A program made the position numbers and the translations under genes. Below the pieces are notes generated by a model. The model saw nothing but the letters and a program-made list of their open reading frames with translations, was not told the DNA's origin and searched no databases. This document shows, piece by piece, positions 43,157 through 53,400 of a DNA stretch of 64,000 bases (within the stretch, counting starts at the first letter, position 1; every line of letters starts with the position of its first letter). The DNA lies in the NCBI RefSeq assembly GCF_003967015.1, contig NZ_AP017560.1, forward strand, positions 2,418,001-2,482,000. The letters are read 5' to 3'. The DNA comes from Pseudanabaena sp. ABRG5-3 (GTDB lineage Bacteria; Cyanobacteriota; Cyanobacteriia; Pseudanabaenales; Pseudanabaenaceae).

Positions 43157-44077
43157 ATGAGTCGCGCTCCCCTTCGCCCCCTCAGTATTGGTAATGTGGT
43201 CAGCACAGGACTGGTGCTATATCGTTCCAACCTACAGACTTACTTTGGTATTGCACTTAAAGCTTATCTTTGGATCATCCTACCACTAATACTTTTGGGT
43301 GTAGCAAGTGGGTTATTTGTCGTAAGCAAACGATATCCTTGGCTTCTATTGGCGATCGCGTTGGTATTACTAATTCTAGGAATAGCTAAATATCAAACTA
43401 ATGCTGCTTTAGTTTCAAGACTTGCCTACCAAGAATTAATCGGCAAGCCAGAATCAGAACAAACAGCCCGTCAGCAAATTGATTCTAAGTTGTGGCGTTT
43501 CTGGTGGGTAGCTATTTCTGTAGGGCTACGCCTATTCATCGTTTACATTATTTCAGCAATCGTCATTATCATGATTGCGGGGGTATTGGGCTTGATTTTT
43601 GGACGTATCTTCACCTATGGGACTGGAGGATTGCTCATTAGTTTAGCAGTAGGTTTAGGTATAGCAATTATTCTGTCATGGTACTTTGCACGATGGATGA
43701 TTGCGGAAGTTCCCTTAGCAGTGGAAGGAAATCTAACCGCCGATCAAAGCGTTAATCGTAGTTGGGATTTAACCCAAAATTCGGCACTCAGAATACAGGG
43801 GATTGCCTTGATTGCATTTTTAGTGACTCTGCCCATTACAGCTTTAACCAACTATGCACCACAGTTTCTATTCGCTAGTGCTAGAGCTGGATCTCCACTG
43901 TTTTGGACAGGTACAGGCATTTCCTTCATCTTCAGTTTAATAGGATCAATTTTAGTACTTCCCCTCTGGCAAACGATCAAAGCTGCGATTTACTATGATT
44001 TGCGAACCCGTCGCGAAGGGCTAGATATCCAGTTGCGCCAAGGCAATAACATCAACGATGAGAATGATTTTATCTAG
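43157..44077 (+). CDS. Polytopic membrane protein of the MoxR cluster
   Basis: 306 aa with about six membrane helices, starting with RPLSIGNVVSTGLVLYRSNL, an N-terminal segment like that of glycerophosphodiesterase membrane-domain proteins. A conserved helix ends in LSWYFARWMIAEVPLAVEG. It is the start of the plus-strand part (43157-46549) of the cluster, with only 12 bp to the RDD gene. No catalytic motif is seen. Confidence 0.7.
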   Translation: MSRAPLRPLSIGNVVSTGLVLYRSNLQTYFGIALKAYLWIILPLILLGVASGLFVVSKRYPWLLLAIALVLLILGIAKYQTNAALVSRLAYQELIGKPESEQTARQQIDSKLWRFWWVAISVGLRLFIVYIISAIVIIMIAGVLGLIFGRIFTYGTGGLLISLAVGLGIAIILSWYFARWMIAEVPLAVEGNLTADQSVNRSWDLTQNSALRIQGIALIAFLVTLPITALTNYAPQFLFASARAGSPLFWTGTGISFIFSLIGSILVLPLWQTIKAAIYYDLRTRREGLDIQLRQGNNINDENDFI

Positions 44078-44089
44078 ATCTAGTAACCC

Positions 44090-44863
44090 ATGAATTTTTT
44101 TAACAAAATTACGCTGCAAACTCCAGAAAGTGTGGAACTAGAGTTTACTCTTGCAGGCATTGGCAATCGCGCTCAAGCCTTGATGGTTGATTATATTTTG
44201 TTAGGTGGGGCGATCGCAGTTGTCATATTTACTGAGTCGATGCTGTTTGCACAATTTACGCCTAGGTTACAGAAATGGTACTTAGCGATCGCTCTATTAA
44301 TCACCTTTGGCATTTTTGTCGGCTATTTCATCTTCTTTGAGTCCCTCTGGCAAGGACAAACCCCCGGTAAACGCTACGCCAAAATTCGAGTAATCCGCGA
44401 CGATGGCAGACCTGCGGGACTCTCACAAGCCACCTTGAGAGCCTTGTTGCGTCCCATTGATGATGTTCTATCCATTGGTTTTTTGATGATCGTTTTTAAT
44501 AAACAAGAAAAACGTTTAGGGGATTTACTAGCAGGAACTGTGGTCATTCAAGAGGAGCGTCCTTCTAGCGATCAGAAACTCATTTTCTCCGATCAATCTG
44601 AATCCTTTGCCGCCCAGCTTCTAGAAGTCAGTAATTTATCATTGCTCCTTCCCGATGATTTTGCTTCCATTCGCGAATTTTTGCAGCGTCGCCAACAGAT
44701 CCAATCTGAAGCCCGCCAAAATCTAAGCCGACAACTTGCCCGCCAGCTTAAATCAATTCTTGAATTGGAGACTATTCCCTTTAAATCCGACGCGGAAACC
44801 TTTATAGAATCAGTGTTTTTGGCATATCAGCAACAAACCCAACGGAGGCGATCGCATGGGTAG
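44090..44863 (+). CDS. RDD-family membrane protein
   Basis: 257 aa. Hallmark residues: GNRAQALMVDYILLGG (Arg and Asp of the RDD), WQGQTPGKRYAKIRVIRDDG, RALLRPIDDVLSIGFLM and KRLGDLLAGTVVI. Three to four helices and a long soluble tail with glutamine-rich helices (FLQRRQQIQSEARQNLSRQL). It overlaps the DUF4129 gene by 8 nt. RDD proteins may be transporters or membrane organisers. Confidence 0.9.
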   Translation: MNFFNKITLQTPESVELEFTLAGIGNRAQALMVDYILLGGAIAVVIFTESMLFAQFTPRLQKWYLAIALLITFGIFVGYFIFFESLWQGQTPGKRYAKIRVIRDDGRPAGLSQATLRALLRPIDDVLSIGFLMIVFNKQEKRLGDLLAGTVVIQEERPSSDQKLIFSDQSESFAAQLLEVSNLSLLLPDDFASIREFLQRRQQIQSEARQNLSRQLARQLKSILELETIPFKSDAETFIESVFLAYQQQTQRRRSHG

Positions 44864-45464
44864 TTTTGATAAAAGCGATTGGAATTGGCAGATCGAACAG
44901 TTTCAACGACGGACGAGTGAGTGGTTAGAACTGAATTTCTTTCCTGCTGCTGAACAGGCGATTCGTGGTACAGATTGGACTCTTTCTGACTGGGTGGTGA
45001 ATGGCACTATCTGGCTCGCATGGGCAATTCTCGGCAGTGCGATCGCTTGGATGATCTGGCAAATCTTCAAAATTATGCGCCCCTACTTAGAAACAGTTGG
45101 TTGGCTCAGACCAAGGATGAGAACAGAGGCAAAAATACCTGTTACTCCTGCTGCCATTGAATGGGAACAGCGATCGCAAAATTTTGCAGGGCAAGGTGAA
45201 TATCGCGAGGCATGTCGCGCCCTTTATATGGCAATGCTCCAACGTCTCCATGAAGCTACCCTCGCCCCACAGCAACCCAGCCGTACCGATGGCGAGTATT
45301 TGCAATTATTGCGGCATATTCCCCGATGGCAAACCTATCAGATTTTGCTAAGTACCCATGAGCGCCTATGTTTTAACGATGAAATGCTTTCTGTAAGTTC
45401 CTTTGAACGCTGCCAACAGGCTTATCAAGAACTCAATCATTATCTCAGTAGCATCCGACCATGA
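44856..45464 (+). CDS. DUF4129 membrane protein
   Basis: 202 aa. One clear helix at about 50-72 (GTIWLAWAILGSAIAWMIWQ) and a C-terminal soluble domain of DUF4129 type: YREACRALYMAMLQRLHEAT, then RTDGEYLQLLRH and LLSTHERLCFNDE. Overlaps the preceding and following genes (8 and 4 nt), so the products are coupled and likely form a membrane complex. Confidence 0.88.
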   Translation: MGSFDKSDWNWQIEQFQRRTSEWLELNFFPAAEQAIRGTDWTLSDWVVNGTIWLAWAILGSAIAWMIWQIFKIMRPYLETVGWLRPRMRTEAKIPVTPAAIEWEQRSQNFAGQGEYREACRALYMAMLQRLHEATLAPQQPSRTDGEYLQLLRHIPRWQTYQILLSTHERLCFNDEMLSVSSFERCQQAYQELNHYLSSIRP

Positions 45465-46549
45465 ACCTCTCGCGAAAAAAAATTTTAGGAATAGCGATCG
45501 CCATATTAGTTTCAGTGCTACTGATCTTCTTGAGCGCTCCCAATACCAACCCCCACCCCGGTTCTACCTACAGTCGCTCTCCTCAAGGCTATGGTGCTTG
45601 GTATGCCTATATGCTCGATCGCAAATTGCCCATTCAACGCTGGGAAAAACCTTTAAAAGATTTTCTACCTCAACAAAAAGGAACATTACTACGCATTTTC
45701 CCCAAACCCTCCAAATTGGCTCTCAGTTCCGAAGAAAAAAAATGGGTCGCCGCAGGTAATACCCTTGTTCAAGTGGGTGTTGCTGCCCCCGTCACGGCTG
45801 CTAATTTTCATCAATCTATCGCAAATCCTGCGGGGCTTGTTCAGATTGACACCTCAAGAAGATTTAAGCCCACAGCCTCGCAGCAAGAAATTTTAGGCGA
45901 TCGCTTTGGGGCAATTGTGCGTCAAGAAAAAATTGAGCAAGGGACTCTCATTCAAGTCAGTACTTCCTATCTTGCTGCTAATGCCTATCAAGAGGCAGCA
46001 GGAAACTATGCTCTATTAGCTCAACTGGTCAAGGAAAATCCACCGATATGGGTTGATGAATACCTGCATGGTTATAAAGACAAACAAAGTATGGAAGCGC
46101 TTCAAGAAGGCAATTGGATTAGCTACCTGAGCAAAACACCACTTTTGGCGATCGCTATACAAGCAGTTATTCTCCTCTGTGTTCTCATTTGGTCACACAA
46201 TCAACGCTTTGGTCTCCCACAAACAGTTGAGGTCGTAAAACCCGATAATAGCCAAGCCTACATTCATTCCTTAGCAATGGTTTTGGCGCGTGCGGGGGCT
46301 AGTGAATTTGTAATGCAGGCGATCGGTCAGGCGGAGAAATTAGCTCTCCAAAAGAAACTAGGCTTAGGCAAAACATTGCTCTCCCATCAAGAGCTTGTGG
46401 ATGCTTGGGTAGAAACTGGACGGTCTCCATCGGAACTTACGGCTGTTCTCAATCCCCTTGAGCGCAAGCAACGTATCAGTGAAAAGCAATTATTAACATG
46501 GCTAGAGCAATGGCAGCGCATTAACTCCAATCCTGAGTCCCTGTCATAA
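45461..46549 (+). CDS. DUF4350 membrane protein
   Basis: 362 aa. N-terminal helix (LGIAIAILVSVLLIFLSAPN), then an extracytoplasmic part with STYSRSPQGYGAWYAYML typical of DUF4350, a second helix at about 225-245 (LLAIAIQAVILLCVLIW) and a cytoplasmic tail. It overlaps DUF4129 by 4 nt. It is the end of the cluster. Confidence 0.88.
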   Translation: MNLSRKKILGIAIAILVSVLLIFLSAPNTNPHPGSTYSRSPQGYGAWYAYMLDRKLPIQRWEKPLKDFLPQQKGTLLRIFPKPSKLALSSEEKKWVAAGNTLVQVGVAAPVTAANFHQSIANPAGLVQIDTSRRFKPTASQQEILGDRFGAIVRQEKIEQGTLIQVSTSYLAANAYQEAAGNYALLAQLVKENPPIWVDEYLHGYKDKQSMEALQEGNWISYLSKTPLLAIAIQAVILLCVLIWSHNQRFGLPQTVEVVKPDNSQAYIHSLAMVLARAGASEFVMQAIGQAEKLALQKKLGLGKTLLSHQELVDAWVETGRSPSELTAVLNPLERKQRISEKQLLTWLEQWQRINSNPESLS

Positions 46550-46555
46550 AATATA

Positions 46556-46672
46556 TTGACACCAATTTTTTGTAGTAGTGCGGCTTTGCCGCACTACTAC
46601 AAAAACAAACTCTTAATTGACACCAATTTTTTGTGGTGTGGTAAAGCTGCACTACAAAAATAAACCCTTAAT
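46556..46672. repeat. Two adjacent copies of a hairpin repeat
   Basis: Both copies (46556-46617 and 46618-46672) begin TTGACACCAATTTTTTGT and end near CTTAA. The first has an 18-bp hairpin with TTT loop (46567-46605); the second has decayed. They occupy the gap before the P450 gene. Confidence 0.75.
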
Positions 46673-46686
46673 AATCGCTTAAAAAC

Positions 46687-48033
46687 ATGCTTAGCCTCAT
46701 CAATCCTGTCAGTACAATTGAATTTTTACAGAAGATGCAATGGGTCATCGATCCAGTTGGCTATATGGAGTCAGCCGCCAAAGAATATCCCGATATATTT
46801 ACGGCTAGGATCATCGGCTTTAATAGTTCAATTGTTTTTGTGAACGAGCCACAAGCTATTCAGCAGATTTTGACCAACGATCGCAAACAATTTAGCGCCC
46901 CTGGAGAATTGAATGGCATTTTAAGACCAATTGTGGGGGATTATTCGGTTTTTACATTGGAAGGCGATCGCCACAAAAAACGTAGACAGTTAGTAATGCC
47001 AGCCTTTCATGGATCGCGAATGCAAAATTATGGGCAGGTTATTTTTGACTTAACCACCAAAGTATTGAATAACCTCACACCCCAGCAGCCATTCATTGCT
47101 AGAGAGGTCATGCAGGATATTTCCTTACAAATTATTTTACAAACGGTGTTTGGTTTACACGATGGCGATCGCTGTCAGCAACTTAAAAGTCTATTGACGG
47201 AAATGACCGCTTTATTTACTTCTCCATTAAGCTCATCATTGCTCTTCTTTCCTTCTTTGCAAAAAGATCTCGGTGCTTGGAGTCCTTGGGGAAATTTTTT
47301 ACGTCAAATAGAAGCGATCGACCAATTAATTTATGCAGAAATAGCAGAGCATCGCGCTAAGCATGATTCCGATCGCACCGATATTTTATCGATGCTGATA
47401 TCAGCAATTGATGAAGAAGGCAAAAGCATGACTGATGTTGAGTTGCGGGATGAACTACTTGCCCTGCTACTAGCGGGACATGAAACTACGGCAACTGCGA
47501 TGTCTTGGGCTTTATATTGGATCCATCGCTTACCAGAAGTCAAAGAAAAGCTATTGCAAGAGCTACAGAGTGTCAGCGATCGCCATGATTGGATGAGCAT
47601 TTTTAAATTGCCATATCTGACGGCAGTTTGTAATGAGACTTTGCGAATTCATCCTGTGGCAATGTTGACTTTTCCAAGAATGGTAGAAGAACCTGTGGAA
47701 CTATTGGGACATAAATTAGATCCTTATACCATCGTGATCGGTTGCATTTATTTACTGCACCATCGCGAAGACTTGTATCCCAACGCAAGTCAGTTCCAAC
47801 CAGAGCGATTTCTCGATCGCCAATTTTCTCCTTATGAGTTTATGCCCTTTGGTGGTGGTGTGCGCCGTTGCGTTGGTGAAGCCCTTGCCCAATTTGAAAT
47901 GAAGATTGTTCTTGCCACAATTTTGACAAATTACAATTTAGATCTTAGCGATCGCCACAAAGTTAAGCCACAACGCCGAGGTGTGACTCTTGCCCCTGCT
48001 GGTGGTATTAAAATGGTTATTAACTCGATCTAA
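46687..48033 (+). CDS. Cytochrome P450, CYP110-like
   Basis: 448 aa. I-helix LLAGHETTATAMSWALYW, ExxR in NETLRIHPVA, heme loop FMPFGGGVRRCVGEALAQFE with Cys395. The N terminus (LSLINPVSTIEFLQKMQW) matches the cyanobacterial CYP110 type, which acts on fatty acids or terpenes in studied cases; substrate here unknown. Ferredoxin or its reductase is not adjacent, so a general electron donor is likely. Confidence 0.9.
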   Translation: MLSLINPVSTIEFLQKMQWVIDPVGYMESAAKEYPDIFTARIIGFNSSIVFVNEPQAIQQILTNDRKQFSAPGELNGILRPIVGDYSVFTLEGDRHKKRRQLVMPAFHGSRMQNYGQVIFDLTTKVLNNLTPQQPFIAREVMQDISLQIILQTVFGLHDGDRCQQLKSLLTEMTALFTSPLSSSLLFFPSLQKDLGAWSPWGNFLRQIEAIDQLIYAEIAEHRAKHDSDRTDILSMLISAIDEEGKSMTDVELRDELLALLLAGHETTATAMSWALYWIHRLPEVKEKLLQELQSVSDRHDWMSIFKLPYLTAVCNETLRIHPVAMLTFPRMVEEPVELLGHKLDPYTIVIGCIYLLHHREDLYPNASQFQPERFLDRQFSPYEFMPFGGGVRRCVGEALAQFEMKIVLATILTNYNLDLSDRHKVKPQRRGVTLAPAGGIKMVINSI

Positions 48034-48099
48034 ATGTTTAGACGAGCATCGCTTTGCGCTGACATCGAATTGGTACTAGTTTTTTAGGAGAAAATTCAG

Positions 48100-49689
48100 A
48101 TGCGACCTTCTCTGCTATGGGGTCTTTCCCTAATCCTGACAATGCTTTCGCTGAGTGCTGCCAATCCTGCGCGATCGCAAACTTCCATGCCACAGCCACA
48201 GAGAACTCCTCAACCCTCACAACCTAATACTGGATTCGATCCCTCGCGGATTTTAGACTTGATCAATTTATTGGGCGGTTCTAGGAATTCTCAGCCTGAG
48301 CAACAGGTGGATTTATCTCCCGATATTGCCGAAATTCGTGGACAAATCAGTCGCTTGTATTTTCTCCTAGCAAGACAATATGCCGCCCAAAATCAATTAC
48401 CTGAAGCTTGTAATGCTCTCGAAAAGGGATATAACGCGGAGCTAGAAGGTTATCTACGGAAACGATTGCGATCGCGCCAACCTGATAGTAATGACTGTTA
48501 TGCCTCTGAGGTAAAGCGCATCTCGCAACTGACAGGCAGCCCCACGGCTCTCATTTATGTCACCACATCAAAGGGCGGTTTAGAACTAATTGCGATACCA
48601 CCATCCAAGCCCACTAGACCTGCTGGCTTATTTCCACGTACTCGGATCGGGACAAAATCCCTAGAAGAAAAAGTGGGACTGCCCTTCTTAGCTCAGAGCA
48701 ATGACAACAATGGAACTCCTGTACGCAAGGTTGCTTCCAATGTGACCACAGAGCAAGTCGATCGCGTCATCTTTGACTTTCGCAATAATTTACAAGATGC
48801 CCGTTCCTATGATTTTCTACCCCAATCGCAACAACTATATGACTGGATCATCCGTCCTATCGAACCTGAACTAGAGAAAGCACAGGTCAAAACAATTGTA
48901 TTTGTGATGAATGGGAATTTGCGCGTAGTTCCCCCTGCGGCTTTTCACGATGGACAGCGTTATCTGATCGAGAAATATGCAGTGACATCGATTCCATCAT
49001 GGCAACTCACAGAACCCAATCGTCCCGATCGCACTCTGACTCCCCAGATCTTAGCAATGGGGCTTTCGGAATCCGTCGAAGGTTTATCACCACTACCAGC
49101 TACAAAGGTCGAAGTAGAAACCATTGCCTCCAAAGTATTAATTGGGAAAAATTTCCTCAATCAGGAATTTACCAAGGACAATCTGCGATCGCAATTAAGC
49201 AATCAAAAATTTGGCATTATTCATCTCGCCACCCATGCCAAATTTATTGGTGAGTCCCCACAGAAATCCTTTATCCAATTCTGGGGCGATCGCTTACAAA
49301 TGAGTCAGATGTCTCAAATGAATCTCGTAACCGATCTCCTCACCCTCAGCGCTTGCGAAACCGCACTGGGACAGAATCTTGGCTTGGCAGGTTTAGCCGT
49401 TGATTCGGGTGCGACCAGTGTATTGGCATCCCTATGGGAAGTCAGTGATGCTGGCACTGCCCCCTTAATGATTCGCTTCTATCAAGGATTACCAACTGCA
49501 CCAAGTAAAGCGATCGCCCTTCAAGAAGCCCAATTAGCCTTTTTGCATGGTGAAGTTACGCTTGCCAACAATCAAATTAAAGGCATCAAAGGCTTTCCCA
49601 ATATCCCCTTCTCAATTGACGCTAGAGGCATTGATCTCAAACATCCTTATTTTTGGTCTTCATTTACTCTAGTCGGTAACTGGTTATAA
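48100..49689 (+). CDS. Exported CHAT-domain protein
   Basis: 529 aa. Signal peptide (LILTMLSLSAANPARSQ), a Pro/Gln-rich spacer, a short helical domain and a C-terminal CHAT domain (caspase-like). The dyad is His379 (GIIHLATHAKF) and Cys419 (LTLSACETALG), followed by GLAVDSGATSVLASLWEVSD. CHAT proteases can be activated by neighbouring repeats; here the usual TPR array is nearly absent. A short duplicated MSQMSQM stretch precedes the Cys strand. A periplasmic protease in cyanobacteria is inferred. Confidence 0.88.
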   Translation: MRPSLLWGLSLILTMLSLSAANPARSQTSMPQPQRTPQPSQPNTGFDPSRILDLINLLGGSRNSQPEQQVDLSPDIAEIRGQISRLYFLLARQYAAQNQLPEACNALEKGYNAELEGYLRKRLRSRQPDSNDCYASEVKRISQLTGSPTALIYVTTSKGGLELIAIPPSKPTRPAGLFPRTRIGTKSLEEKVGLPFLAQSNDNNGTPVRKVASNVTTEQVDRVIFDFRNNLQDARSYDFLPQSQQLYDWIIRPIEPELEKAQVKTIVFVMNGNLRVVPPAAFHDGQRYLIEKYAVTSIPSWQLTEPNRPDRTLTPQILAMGLSESVEGLSPLPATKVEVETIASKVLIGKNFLNQEFTKDNLRSQLSNQKFGIIHLATHAKFIGESPQKSFIQFWGDRLQMSQMSQMNLVTDLLTLSACETALGQNLGLAGLAVDSGATSVLASLWEVSDAGTAPLMIRFYQGLPTAPSKAIALQEAQLAFLHGEVTLANNQIKGIKGFPNIPFSIDARGIDLKHPYFWSSFTLVGNWL

Positions 49690-49698
49690 CAAGTGCCA

Positions 49699-50154
49699 TC
49701 AAGAAACTGGCGATCGATTCATTAACAACCAATAAAATCCTAATTGTTCAACCGATTTGTTAAATTGTTCAAAATCAACGGGCTTCACAATATAGCTATT
49801 TACACCTAATTTATAGCTTTCGATCACATCACGATCCTGTGACGACGAGGTTAGCACCACGACGGGAATCATTTGGGTGCGCTGATCCGCTTTTAGCTGT
49901 TTTAGAACTTCGAGACCACTGACTTTGGGTAGCTTTAAATCTAACAGAATCACCTTAGGCTGATCGTTAATATGACGATGGGCATAGTCTCCACGACAAA
50001 ACAGGAAATCAAGGGCTTCTGCACCATCTTGTAACAACTGAATTTGATTACTAATCCTGCTACGGCGTAAAGCTCGAATTGCTAATTCCGCATCATTAGG
50101 GTTGTCTTCAACTAACAAGATAAAGACAGGTTGCTCAGAAAATTGTTCAGTCAT
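49699..50154 (-). CDS. Rcp1-like response regulator
   Basis: 151 aa, a single receiver domain: [20 protein letters not shown], phospho-Asp in [29 protein letters not shown] and [13 protein letters not shown]. The extended loop ([13 protein letters not shown]) and NSY-x-VKP ending fit the Rcp1 type that partners cyanobacterial phytochromes. It is about 250 bp downstream of the multikinase gene in the same orientation, separated by family D and A elements. It may be the phosphate acceptor of that kinase. Confidence 0.88.
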   Translation of the reverse strand: MTEQFSEQPVFILLVEDNPNDAELAIRALRRSRISNQIQLLQDGAEALDFLFCRGDYAHRHINDQPKVILLDLKLPKVSGLEVLKQLKADQRTQMIPVVVLTSSSQDRDVIESYKLGVNSYIVKPVDFEQFNKSVEQLGFYWLLMNRSPVS

Positions 50155-50173
50155 TGGCTTTACAGTTAATGAT

Positions 50174-50279
50174 TAATACCAGAACTAAAAATGGCATAGC
50201 CATTTTTAGTTCTGAAAACCCTTACTGGGTTTGTTTTTTAATTCACAAAAGTGGTGTCACACTTTCATGAATTGGTATA
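50174..50279. mobile_element. Family D two-hairpin element, copy 1 (reverse)
   Basis: 106 bp with ends TAATACCAGAAC and TGAATTGGTATA. It holds two hairpins: one with arms CAGAACTAAAAATGGC around TAT/ATA, the other around GTGTCAC. It matches copy 2 (56426-56531) in reverse over its whole length and abuts family A copy 2. Confidence 0.75.
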
Positions 50280-50376
50280 AGTAGCTAGGTGCAATTAAAT
50301 ATAAAACCCTAAAACCTGTGGCGCACGCGCAGCGTGCGCCACAGGTTTTGGTTTTGTTTTTTAATTACGCTGCTTA
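50278..50376. mobile_element. Family A hairpin element, copy 2
   Basis: Begins TAAGTAGCTAGGTGCAATTA and ends in TTAATTACGCTGCTTA. Core hairpin 50311-50349: 18-bp perfect arms (AAAACCTGTGGCGCACGC) with GCA loop. Confidence 0.72.
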
Positions 50377-50407
50377 GTAGAGATAGCGGTGTGATGCGCG
50401 GTCTCTA

Positions 50408-53400
50408 CTAACGATTGGGAATCGTAAAGTAAAAAGTTGCACCTTGATTGATTGCCGCTTCTGCCCAAATACGTCCACCATGACGCTGGACAATACGCTG
50501 AACGATCGCTAAGCCAATACCAGTACCTTCAAACTCACGATCAAGGTGCATTCGTTGAAATACGCCAAATAATTTATCGGCATACTGCATATCAAAGCCA
50601 GCACCATTATCTCGGATAAAGTACACTATTTCTTCATTAATTGTTTGAAAACCAATTTCAATACGTGCATGATCTATCTTGCTCGTATATTTGATCGCAT
50701 TGGACAATAAGTTAATCCAAACTTGGGTCAATAGAGAGGTATCTGCTTGACAATCTGGTAAGTCCCCAAAGATAAACTCGATCTGCCGAGATGCTAGTTC
50801 TGGAGCAAAATCACTTAACAACTGTTGAATCAAGTTATTTACAGAAATAGATCGCCGCAACATTTCCTTGCGATTTAAGCGAGATAAGTCAAGGAGATTG
50901 TCAATCAATTCACCCATGCGCTTAGCATTGTCGCGCACAACCTTAAGAAATCGATTACCCTCAGTATCTAAGCGATCGCTATAGTCTTCCTGTAACATCC
51001 GCGAAAATCCAACAACAGCCCGCAATGGTGCGCGTAGGTCATGGGAAACCGAATAGGAGAAAGATTCTAGTTCTTTATTGACCGCTTCTAGCTCTGCTGT
51101 CCGTTGCATAACCCGATGTTCTAACTCCTCATTCAGTTGATTTAAGGACTGCTCATTTTGGCGAAGACTACTCACAAGCTGACTTTGAAATAGAGCAATG
51201 CCTAATTGATTAGCTAACTGGACAAGAAATCCTATTTCAAATTCTGTCCAATCACGAGGATGATCGCATTGATGCACGATTAGTAAACCCCATAGTTGAT
51301 CTGTCTGTAAAAGTTGATCTGTCTGTAAAATAGGAACGACGAGATTCGCTTTTACTTCAAATTGCTTGAGGAAATCAGCATGACAGGGTTTAATATCAGC
51401 ATTATCAATATCATTAATTGCAGTAACTGCTCCTTGCTCATACCTATCTACACATTCCTTAAAGCAAGGATCAAATATTTCTTGATTGATTAAAGCTTGA
51501 CATGACGGAACTACGGCTTCTTCCGCAACCCGTCCTGTTTTGTCGTGATTAATTTGATAGATGATCACTCGATCCGCCTTCAAAACCCTTTGAATTTCTG
51601 TCACTGTTGTTTGGAGAATCTCTTGCAGTTCAATCGACTGCCGAATTTTCAGAGAGACCTCCGCAAAAATCTGAGTACGCTGATTTTGTTCCTGTAGAGC
51701 TTGTTCAGCTAACAGGCGATCGCTAATTTCTGCTTGCAAAGCTTGATTGAGTTCCCCTCGTTGTTTTAATAAACGCGCTTTACTAATTGAAATAGCAGCT
51801 TGGGTTGAGAGCAAATTAAGCACTTCTAATCGCTCTGGTGTAAATGCGTCAGTGATCAAATTATTTTCCAATAACACCACCGCACTGAGGGTTCCCCGAT
51901 TAATCAAAGGCATACAGAGCAGAGATTTTGATTGGTACAGCACAATCCAAGGATCATTCTGAAAATCACCAAGTTGGGTAGCATTATGCAGAACTACTCT
52001 CTCATGGGTGCGAATCACATAATTAACTAGAGAAAGGGGGATGTAGTAATTACCATCTATGGAAATAGTATCCATCGCAATTGACTGCAAGGCAATATGC
52101 TCATAGCTAATTGTTTTAATCGCCTCGATCGTCCATTGGTTTTGACTAGCTGAATTTGCGGAAATCGATAAGTCCCTAGGGAGTAGCAAGTAGCCCGTTT
52201 GCGCTCCTGCATTCTCAAGTAAAATATTCATCAGGGTTTCTAAAAGCTGATCTAGCTGAATCTCATTCGCGATCGCCTGAGAAGCCCTCAAAAAAGACCC
52301 TAGTTCGAGGGATGTTAAATTATTTGAGGAGGATTGAGTTGCTCGATTAATGTGGTTATTTTGATCAGCTTTGAGATTAGTGGAAAGTATTTCTAGGAGT
52401 TCAGGATAGCAACTTTCTAAATGCTGTACCTTGGCTAAGGCTCCCCATTGTAAATAGCCTTGTCTTGCCTCCTGCATATAGGCTTTAGCAATTGTAGTTT
52501 TACCATAACCCAGATAAAATTTGGCAGCTAATTCATTGGCTAAAGCTTCTTCATGAATATACTGATTCTCTTTAGCAAAGGCGATCGCCCGATCATATAA
52601 ATCCATTGCCTCCATTTTTTGATCCATTATTCGTGCTATTTCCGCACGCACGAGATCACATCGATGGGCAAAGTTAGTCGGTGCATGTACTGCCCAATTA
52701 ACCAGTTTGTCAAGAGCATTCAAGATTTCTGCATCAGTTATTTCAGCAGTTATTTCAGCAGTTATTTCGGTATTCGCTAATAATGTTAACGCATGGTAGA
52801 AGTAGAATGCGCCAAATTGGATCGCTCCTGTAGCACCACCAATTGCTTGATTCGCAAGTTTCGCGATCACAAGGGTTTCCTGTGGTGATGCAAAATGATA
52901 ACTCAAGATCAACTTTTGAACATAGGCAGTAGCAGTGGAATAGGTATCCCCTGAGGCTAAATGTAACGGCAAGCGTTCAATTTCGTTATAAACCGCACCA
53001 ATTAAAACTTGAGGATTTTCTGCCTCACCAAGAAAATTTAAGACTGCTTGTTGACCGATTTGATGGAAATTAAGAGCGATCGCCTGTTTTAAATTAGCGA
53101 TTATTTTTCCATAGATTGCCATATCTTGCTTTAGTGTGAGCAAGTTCTCTCCTGCAAAGTAGGCAACTTGACAATGATTAAATAAGCAATAGGCTGCAAA
53201 TTCTAAATCTCCTGATTCGACTCCCGCTTGATATCCTTCCAATAAAGGCGCAAGTACTTGACGGGCTGGCTCTTTCCAAGGACGAATAAAATGATAAATC
53301 AAGTTAAATATTTTTGCCTTGAAGTTACTCGCATGAAACTTCTGCATCACAGCCAAGGCAATATCGGCGGCTTGATTTCCCTCTTCGATCTTGCCACTTA

